Part shown: positions 56,472-64,000 of the stretch, piece after piece
How the letters are laid out: every line of letters begins with the position of its first letter
Numbering within the stretch: position 1 is the first letter of the stretch
Position numbers and translations under genes: made by a program
Notes under the pieces: generated by a model
Database searches by the model: none
What the model was told of the DNA's origin: nothing
What the model saw: only the letters and a program-made list of their open reading frames with translations
Assembly (NCBI GenBank): GCA_003255065.1
Contig: QAOA01003209.1
Span: 54,891-118,890, forward strand
Length of the DNA: 64,000 nucleotides
Reading direction: 5' to 3'
From: Cercis canadensis
Taxonomy: Eukaryota > Streptophyta > Magnoliopsida > Fabales > Fabaceae

Positions 56472-58396
56472 GTGGAAGAAGAGGATAAAGAAATTGAACC
56501 ACACGAGGAGTCAATTGAAGTGATTAATCTTGGAAGGGAGAATGAAAAAAGAGAGGTGAAGATTGGTACTTTAATGAGGGAGAATGAACGTGAAAAGTTG
56601 ATCAAACTTTTTCATGATTACAGTGATGTGTTTGCATGGTCTTATCAAGACATGCTTGGACTTGATGCAGATATTGTTGCCCATAAGTTGCCATTAAAGC
56701 CTGAATGTATGCCTGTCAAACAGAAGCTTAGACAAATGAAAACTGAAATGTCTCTAAAGATCAGAGAAGAAGTTAAAAAGCAATTTAATGTTGGCTTCCT
56801 TCTAGTGGCAAAATATCCTGAGTGGGTCACTAACATCGTCCTGATTCCTAAAAAAGGTGGGAAGGTTCGCATGTGTGTTGATTATCGGGATTTAAACAAA
56901 GCTAGTCCTAAGGATGACTTTCTACTACCACATATTGATGTACTTGTGGATAGCACGGCTAGACATTCTATTTTCTCTTTCATGGATGGTTTCTCAGGCT
57001 ATAATCAAATAAAGATGGCTCCAGAAGACATGGAAAAGACCATTTTCACCACTTTGTGGGGTACCTTCTGTTATAAAGTAATGTCGTTCGGTTTAAAAAA
57101 CCTCGGGGCAACATATCAAAGGGCCATGGTAACCTTGTTTCATGACATGATTGCAAAGTTTGAGACGGAAGAAGATCACATTATTAATTTACAAAAGCTC
57201 TTTGATCGATTGAGAAAGTATTGGCTTCGTTTGAACCCGACTAAATGCACATTTGGTGTAAGATCTGGAAAGCTCTTAGGGTTTGTGGTTAGTCAAAAAG
57301 GGATAAAAGTAGATCCCGATAAAGTTCAAGCAATCTTAGAAATGACAACTCCTCATACGGAGAAAGAAGTTCGAGAATTTTTAGGAAGATTAAATTATAT
57401 TGCGAGATTTATATCTCAGTTGACTGCCATTTGTGAACCCATGTTCAAATTGCTGCGCAAAAACCAAACTTCTGAATGGAAAAAAGATTGCCAAAGGGCA
57501 TTTGAGAAAATCAAATAATACCTACAAGAACCTCCAGTCCTACTCCCACCAGTACCAGGGAGACCTCTCATTATGTATCTAACAGTGCTTGAAGAATCAA
57601 TGGGTTGTGTACTGGGGCAACATGATGAATTAGGGAGAAAAGAACATGTCATTTACTACTTGAGCAAAAAATTCATGAAATATGAGGCCAAATACTCATT
57701 GTTAGAATGCACGTGTTGTGCTCTGGCTTGGGCGGCTCATCGTTTGTGACAATATATGTTGTATTATACAAGTTGGTTGGTGTCTAAAATGGATCCAATC
57801 AAATATATCTTTGAAAAACCAGCTCTCACAGGGAGAATCGCACGATTCAAGTTCTTTTATCTGAATATGACATCATTTATGTCACCAAGAAAGCAATAAA
57901 AGGAAGTGCGCTTGCGGACTACTTAGCCAACCAAGCTGTAGAAAGCTACGGGTCGATGCAATGTGATTTTCCTAATGAGGATATAATAGCATTATTCAAA
58001 GATAAAGAGACGACAAGGGACGAGAAGTGGACTTTGCTATTTGATGGAGCCTCCAATACATTAGGGCATGGAATCGACGTTGTGCTAATCTCTCCTGAAG
58101 AGAAGCTTATCTCAATTACTGCTAGGCTATGTTTTGATTGTACAAATAATATAGCCGAGTACGAAGCATGCACCATGGGAATACAAGTAGCAATAGAATC
58201 AAAAGCAATAATTTTAGAAGTATATGGAGATTCAGCTTTGGTGATCAATTAGCTAAAAGGGGAATAGGAGACTCGAGATTCCAAACTTATCCCATACCAT
58301 GACTACCTAAAAGAATTGTTTGAGCAATTTGAGGAGATTACCTTTTGGCATATTCCTCGAGAAGATAATCAATCGGCTGATGCACTGGCAACCTTG
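56472..58396 (+). pseudogene. RT and RNase H region, Tat/Ogre-like element
   Basis: The RT entry block has YSDVFAWSYQDMLGLDADIV and HKLPLKPECMPVKQKLRQMK. RT proper has VRMCVDYRDLNKASPKDDFL and FMDGFSGYNQIKMAPEDMEK, then KLLGFVVSQKGIKVDPDKVQ. RNase H follows: WTLLFDGASNTLGHGIDVVL near 58028, and IPREDNQSADALATL near 58353, where the Athila-like LTR begins. Motif style is Tat, not chromovirus. Broken. Confidence 0.85.
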
Positions 58397-59701
58397 TGAT
58401 AACACATCATTTTATACTATTTGTTCCTCTTATACTTAGTCTTTTAGTGTGTTTTTCTAGTGATTTTTATGGCCTTTAGACATGTTTTGTAGATTTGGAT
58501 TTGTTGGTGCTTGTAGATTTTAATTGCTTAATTGTTAAATTCTGGCACTGCTTACGTTTTTTACCATATCTTTGGCTACAGATGTCCGATTGATGTGATT
58601 CTAGTTTCGTTGGAAATCTGATAGAAAATTCCACATTTCATATGCAGAGCCCAGAAGATGATTCTTGTGTCTGGACAACTGAAATTTGCGTGCAAGCAGT
58701 CCAGATTTTCTGCTCCACCCAGCATTGACTGATTCCTTTCCTTAGGCCTACCTACTGGACCGGAACATGTTTATTTGGGCCAACATCTACTTATTGGGCC
58801 AGCACACATGACACTAGGGCTTGATAATGTTTTTACCATTAATAATTTAGGAAACTAGGTTTATTTTGTAATTAGGAAACCATTAGGAAACCTAGAGGAG
58901 ACAGCCAACTAGTATATATTCTTAAGTTGTTGAGGCAAATCAGAACCAACCAGAGAGATATGAAATTCCCTTAAGCTGCTGCTGCCTCCTTTGCTGAGTT
59001 CGTTTTTCCCCCTTGCTTTATGTTCAAGTCTTCCATGGAAGGCTAAGTTCGTTTGTAATCAATTCAAGAGGAGCCAAACTTAATAATCCAGAGTTCCTGT
59101 GCTTCAACTGGGTTTGATTTAATTTAATTTGAATTACTGCTTCTCCCCTTCTTCATGTGATTGAATGGTACTTTGATTACATGAGTTGTATGAATTTAAA
59201 TCGGTTGATTAGATTCATAACAGCAATCAGATTGATAATCATACTTTAAAAGTCTTTAATATATGGTCAACTTGGATAATTCGGTTATTAAATTAATCTG
59301 GACTTAGTGATATAGAGCGGTTGCCTAGAGTCTTAATTTTATGATTAATTGAATCCTAATTGGTAAATCAGTAGGAATTCTAAGTGTTATTGTTAGGGGT
59401 TCCAGGTAACACTTAACCAAGAATTAAATCAAATTTAGGTTATCTTTAGTGAACAAGGATGGACTAGAGTTTGGTTGCCTGCTTGAGTTGATTGCGTTTT
59501 CTCTTATTTGATAAATTCAGTTTATTGCTTTCTAAATTCTTAGTATATTGCATTCAACACAAACCCCCTTATTATGTTTTTACTTAAGTTCTTAAAAGAT
59601 TAGTTGTTCTGGTGAATCTTTGGGAGACGACACTGGTTGCATCCTATACTACAAATTAGTTGTAATTAGTAGTTTAATTTTGTACGGTTCGGCACCCGTC
59701 A
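58397..59701 (+). repeat. 5' LTR of the Athila-like element
   Basis: 1,305 bp, starts TGATAACACATC, ends CACCCGTCA. The left edge is fixed by the abrupt end of the RNase H motif in the surrounding element, the right edge by the primer site. No gene inside. Confidence 0.85.
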
Positions 59702-59707
59702 AAATTT

Positions 59708-59725
59708 TGGCGCCGTTGCCGAGGA
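59708..59725 (+). other. Primer binding site, TGGCGCCGTTGCCGAGGA
   Basis: Athila-type primer site (Asp tRNA type), six bases after the LTR. Confidence 0.9.
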
Positions 59726-60572
59726 CTTCACCTAACATATTAATCTTCTTAGGACTCTTTTGTTACTATTCTTGTTTCTAGTATTGTTCTTCATCGTTTT
59801 CCCCTTGTTCTATTTGCTTTCCTATTTTTTTTTCCTTATTTGTTTAAGTTTTCTTTCTCTGTTTAGTGTTTATGTTTCTGTCTTGTTTTTTATTCTGACC
59901 AACTGGGATTGAGTTGCAAATTAGTGGATAGAGAAATTGCTTTGTGAGAAGCACTGTGAGCTAAACTTTGTGCTATTATTGCCCTTGTTCTGTCCTCTTT
60001 GCCACTATTCTGTCTCCTTTGCTATCTTAGTTCACTTTTTGACAAAATTTCTATATTGTGTGAGCTCTATGATTATTTTTTTTTTTTTTGCTGTTTTGTT
60101 TGCCTTGCTATTTTAGGTTCCTACTATGTGAATTCTTGTGTCTGTTCCCAAATTTTTCCTTGTTTTCCCAGTGTTTTGGCATGAATTTGCGATTTTATAG
60201 GTAAAAATTATGTACGGATTTTTGTGCTCTGATTGAGCTGAAAATTAGTCAGTTGAAGGAAAATGGTGTGAGAAATATAGCTCAATGATTTAGCATTCAG
60301 CACCACCCTATCTCGGCCAAATTCCATCGTTTGAACCCCTTTTTCAATATTTTAAGATTTTTTATTTAATTTTTGAGTTCTATTTTCATCAATATTTCAT
60401 GCTGTGGTGGTAGAAAAAATTTTAAAAATGTTTTGGTGGGTCAATTAGTATTATTTTGGTGTCTTTTTGCCTTTGTCTAGTGCATTTAGTGTGTTTCGAT
60501 TTTTGCACTTTCTTTCATTGATTCACTATTTTTCTGTTTTAGAGTATTGTTGTCTTTTGATTTGCATGGTGT
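59726..60572 (+). other. Untranslated leader of the Athila-like element
   Basis: T-rich, no coding signal. A tRNA-like stretch lies at about 60272-60340: tagctcaatgatttagca resembles an A box with D-arm, and gtttgaacccc resembles a B box about 50 bp later. Confidence 0.6.
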
Positions 60573-62480
60573 ATGACTCGGTCATCTCATTTTGGACTAC
60601 TTGAAGGTGATTCTGAAATAGAGAGAACTTTGCATACACTTGTTAGGGCACGTAGAACTCCTAATCATATAGAGCATAATATGGCTGCCAATGACGTTAA
60701 TCTTGAGGTTGATCTTGTTGCTAATAATGGGGCTAGAAATAATGACTTGCATATTAGGGCTAGGACTTTTAAAGAGTTGGCTGCTCCTTATGATAATTAC
60801 CAACCTTTGTGTATTCAGTATCCTGATGCTAATTTTGAATTAAAGTCTGGATTAATACACTTGCTCCCAAAGTTTCATGGACTTGCAGGTGAAGATCCTC
60901 ACAAGCATTTGAAGGAATTTCACATAGTGTGTTCTACCATGAAGCCTCAGTCAGTTGAAGAGGAGCACATCAAGCTTAGGGCTTTTCCCTTTTCATTAGA
61001 TGGAGCAGCAAAGGATTGGCTATACTTGCAGCCATCCATCATCACATGCTGGAATGACTTGAAGAGGTGCTTTCTTGAAAGATTCTTCCCTGCCTCAAGA
61101 GCTGCTGCCATCCGAAAAGAAATATGTGGCATAAGGCAAAACAGTGGAGAGACACTACATGAGTACTGGAAGAGATTCAAGAAACTCTGTGGAAGCTACC
61201 CCTATCATCAAATCAGTGACTAGTTGCTCATCCAGTATTTCTACGAAGGACTTCTTCCTATGGATCGAGGCTATGTGGATGTTGCTTCTGGAGGTGCCTT
61301 AGTGGACAAGACCCCTGGAGCTGCAAGAGATTTAATATCCAAAATGTCAGACAATACACAGCAATTTGGTGCAAGGATGATCACCCCAGCTAGAGGAGTG
61401 AATGAGGTGCAGATGGCAGATCAACAAAGGGTGGAGACTCGTTTGGAGGAACTGACCTCCTTGGTTAGACAGCTAGCAATGGAGCATACACCGGTTCAAG
61501 CTCATGCCAAGCTATGTGGAATTTGTTCCCTGTCTAGTCATCCAACAGATCAGTGCCCTACTCTCCAAGATAACACTGAAGTAGTGGCTGGAGTTTTTCC
61601 TGGCAGACCTTACCAGCAGCCCAGATATGACCCCCACTCCTCCACCTACAATTCTGGCTGGAGAGATCACCCTAATTTAAGGTATGGAGGCAATTCTGGT
61701 CAACCTTACCAGCAACAGCAACAACAAATGTACTAGCCACAACAGCCTAGGTACAATGCAAGTTCAAGCAACCAGCAGTACCAAGCACCAATGAAGTAGC
61801 CTATGCAGCAAGCTAACAAGCCAGAACCGAGTCTGGAAGACTTAGTGAAGCAATTGGCAAGTAGCAACATCCAATTCCAACAGAGGACTGAGACTAGCAT
61901 TCAAAGCTTGGAGACTCAGATAGGTCAACTTGCAAGCACCATTAGTGAGATGAAGTCTCAAGGTTCTAGCAGTTTACCTTCTCAAACAGTCACCAATCCA
62001 AGAGGCAATGTGAGTGCCATAACCCTGCGCAGTGGTAAAGAAGTGAGTGCTCCAGAACCTAGCCTGCCTTCTACGATTCAAAATTTTGTTCAAGAAAAAA
62101 ATTCAGACCTTGCAACCCCTAAAGCTATTTCAAAACAGCAGCCAATCCACCTTCAGGATCAGGCAGAGAGCTCTACCCCCAGTATTCCTCTCCCTTTTCC
62201 AAACAGAGTTACACAGTCTAAGAAAATTGTTGAGCATGAGCTAGATAAAGAGATCATGGATACTTTTAGGAAGGTAGAAGTCAATATACCTCTCCTGGAA
62301 GCAATTAAACAGATTCCCAAGTATGCAAGGTTTCTGAAGGATTTCTGTACCCACAAGAGAAGACTGAAAGGTAATGAGAAAGTGAGCATGAGCAGAAACG
62401 TGTCAGCAATGATCCAGCCTAACCTACCATCAAAGTGCACTGATCCTGGAACTTTCACCATTCCCTGCACTATTGGAGAC
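60573..62480 (+). pseudogene. gag region of the Athila-like element
   Basis: Starts MTRSSHFGLLEGDSEIERTL. Capsid core with LAGEDPHKHLKEFHIVCSTM, FSLDGAAKDWLYLQPS, FFPASRAAAIRKEICGIRQ and SGETLHEYWKRFKKLCGSYP. A cysteine-histidine stretch (LCGICSLSSHPTDQCPTLQ) lies near 61515, then a glutamine-rich segment, SLETQIGQLASTISEMKSQG near 61905, and FRKVEVNIPLLEAIKQIPKY near 62265, which leads to the protease. Makes the particle protein in living relatives. Broken. Confidence 0.85.
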
Positions 62481-64000
62481 AAGTAGTTTACAAATGTCAT
62501 GCTAGATCTAGGTGCTTCAATCAACGTGATGCCCAAGTCCATCTATTCATCACTGTAGATTGGAGAACTGAAGCCCACTGGAGTAGTCACTCAGCTTGCT
62601 AATAGAAGCACAACCTATCCTGCAGGCCTTCTTGAGGATGTTTTGGTTAGGGTAAATGATTTAATATTTCCAGTTGATTTTTATGTGTTAAATATGGAGG
62701 ATGAGTCTACATCTAGACATGCCCATTTGATCTTAGGTAGACCCTTCCTTAAAACTGCTAAGACCATAATTGATGTGCATGCTGGTACCCTTTCCATAGA
62801 ATTTGGTGATACTGTAATTCGTTTTAATTTAGGTGATGCCATGAAACACCCTCTAGAAGATCATTCAGTATTCCAAATAGATGTCATAGACCTGCTAGTT
62901 GATGATGTGCATGCTGAATTGGTAGCTGAATTTCCTGATATAGTAGGCTTGCTAGATACTTTAGAGTGCCCTGCATGTACTAATTGTGATGGGAGTTGTG
63001 CTGCCTGTTCTAAAATTTTTGCATATATGGGATATGATGAGACTGTTTTGGAGCATAGTGCAGAACTTGCAGGTGTTTCTGAGCTTCACACAGCAGACTT
63101 GGTTTCTCCAACCAAGCTAGTTCCCTCTGTGCAGCAACCACCCATTCTTGAGCTGAAACCGTTACCTGACCATCTCAAGTATGCTTTCCTAGAAGCAGAA
63201 GAGAAGCTGCCTGTCATCATAGCCAACAATCTGCAACCTGAACAAGAAGAGAGGTTGTTGCAAATTCTGAAGCAGCGGAAGACAGCCATTGGATGGACAC
63301 TTGCAAACATTCTTGGCATTAGCCCTTCCACTTGCATGCATAGGATTTTATTGGAGGAAGAAGCTAAACTAGTGAGGCAGCCCCAAAGGCGACTTAACCT
63401 GTTGATTCTGGATGTGGTCAAGAAAGAAGTGAGCAAGCTATTGTCAGCAGGCATTATCTACCCTCTCTCAGATAGCAAATGGGTGAGTCCAGTTCAAGTG
63501 GTTCCAAAGAAGAGTGGCATAACTGTGGTAGCCAATGAGAAGAACGAGTTGATCCCCACCAGAGTGCAGAACAGCTGGCGCGTCTACATCGATTATAGAA
63601 GACTCAACCAGGCGACAAGGAAGGATCACTTCCTTCTGCCCTTTATTGATCAGATGTTAGAGAGGCTGGTAGGGAAGTCTCATTACTGCTTCTTGGATGG
63701 CTTCTCAAGCTACTTCCAAATTCACATAGCCCCGGAGGATCAGGAGAAGACGACTTTCACCTGTCCATTCGGCACATTTGCATATAGGAGGATGCCCTTC
63801 GGCCTGTGTAATGCCCCTGGTACTTTCTAACGGTGTATGGTGAGCATATTTTCTAATTTTTTAGAACACTGCATGGAGGTATTTATGGATGACTTTACTG
63901 TATATGGCTCCTCTTTTGATGCATGTTTAGATAGCCTTGCTAGGGTACTTGATAGATGCATTGAGACTAACCTTGTTCTTAATTTTGAGAAATGTCACTT
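62481..64000 (+). pseudogene. protease and RT region of the Athila-like element (cut by window end)
   Basis: Protease with LDLGASINVMPKSIYSS, VNDLIFPVDFYVLNME and ILGRPFLKTAKTIIDVHAG. A long linker with a cysteine-rich patch (CPACTNCDGSCAACSK) follows, then RT: ILGISPSTCMHRILLEEEAK, RLNQATRKDHFLLPFIDQML, KSHYCFLDGFSSYFQIHIAP, EDQEKTTFTCPFGTFAYRRM, PFGLCNAPGTF, and VFMDDFTVYGSSF near 63880 as the catalytic palm. The longest well-kept coding stretch of any element in this window. Confidence 0.9.

Larger units (their letters stand above)
33580..58396 (+). mobile_element. Tat/Ogre-like Ty3/gypsy element, split by two nested elements
   Basis: Long plus-strand element. Parts: 5' LTR (start uncertain, about 33580; end 36524), primer site 36527-36546, ORF1 (about 37200-39126), gag (39428-40888, resuming after 53677), protease with G-patch-like tail (about 55053-55805), a probable intron-like spacer (about 56105-56400), RT (56472 to about 57520), RNase H (to 58396). 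It is split at 40888 by a minus-strand relative and at 58396 by an Athila-like element; the rest lies beyond the window. The extra ORF1 before gag and the spacer between protease and RT are hallmarks of the Ogre/Tat lineage. Roughly eight to ten breaks besides the insertions. Confidence 0.85.
58397..64000 (+). mobile_element. Athila-like Ty3/gypsy element, runs off the window
   Basis: 5' LTR 58397-59701, primer site 59708, leader, gag (60573 to about 62480), protease (about 62480-62870), RT (from about 63150) cut by the window end. It sits in the RNase H region of the Tat/Ogre-like element. Better kept than the related copy at 8000-13452, with about six breaks in the visible part. Age cannot be judged because the 3' LTR is outside the window. 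Confidence 0.9.

Noticed and set aside
1-64000. A novel defence system, gene cluster or integrated virus genome
   Set aside because: All longer coding stretches are explained by known LTR-retrotransposon parts or captured plant gene pieces. The unexplained material is short or non-coding.

Overview
This window looks like gene-poor, repeat-packed heterochromatin from a flowering plant, most likely a eudicot. It is AT-rich. It carries Ty3/gypsy elements of Athila-like and Tat/Ogre-like type, a Ty1/copia element with a methionine-tRNA primer site, CACTA, hAT and Mutator-type DNA transposons, a tRNA-derived SINE, and intron-bearing pieces of plant genes. I see no complete host gene, no rRNA or true tRNA gene, and nothing bacterial or viral in the strict sense.

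Layout. (1) 43-7993: two old Ty3/gypsy copies, one on each strand, arranged head to head as a giant inverted repeat with LTRs 41 bp apart. (2) about 8000-13452: an old Athila-like element, LTR through reverse transcriptase. (3) 13453-19290: fragments, including an old Tat/Ogre-type LTR (14351 to about 17821) split by a 1.0 kb hAT-like element with an 8-bp target duplication. (4) 19291-28365: a DNA-transposon district with a SINE, the left end of a CACTA element (19559) broken by a Mutator-type MITE (416 bp, 9-bp target duplication), and a well-bounded 5.03 kb CACTA element (21174-26203, target duplication AGT) of the same family. In and around these are spliced-gene fragments of at least five unrelated host genes: ZFWD-type WD40 protein, NAD(P)HX epimerase domain, DUF1664 protein, RBR-type E3 ligase and LIM protein. 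This is the signature of Pack-CACTA gene capture. (5) 28366-33521: a copia element with both LTRs and a near-perfect target duplication. (6) about 33580 to beyond 58396: a Tat/Ogre-like element with an extra ORF1 ahead of gag, split twice. Its gag holds a 12.8 kb minus-strand, gag-only relative (40889-53676, target duplication ACACC). Its RNase H region holds an Athila-like element (58397 to window end).

Relationships. The gag-only element shares primer-site position, LTR style and gag zinc-knuckle style with the Tat/Ogre-like element around it, so it may have depended on such elements for enzymes. Its 3' untranslated part holds about 1.7 kb of a 39-bp satellite whose unit contains a look-alike of a tRNA T-arm. 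LTRs of both Tat-type elements carry their own longer tandem repeats. Paired LTRs of the copia and the gag-only element each differ by roughly 6% by eye, suggesting insertions a few million years old if usual plant rates apply.

Caveat: seven single Ns (42, 1049, 25537, 28327, 43654, 49359, 51209) mark contig joins. Three are flanked by direct duplications of 271, 175 and 27 bp that are best read as unmerged contig overlaps, a fourth (42) has the same look, and the other three lie in homopolymers.
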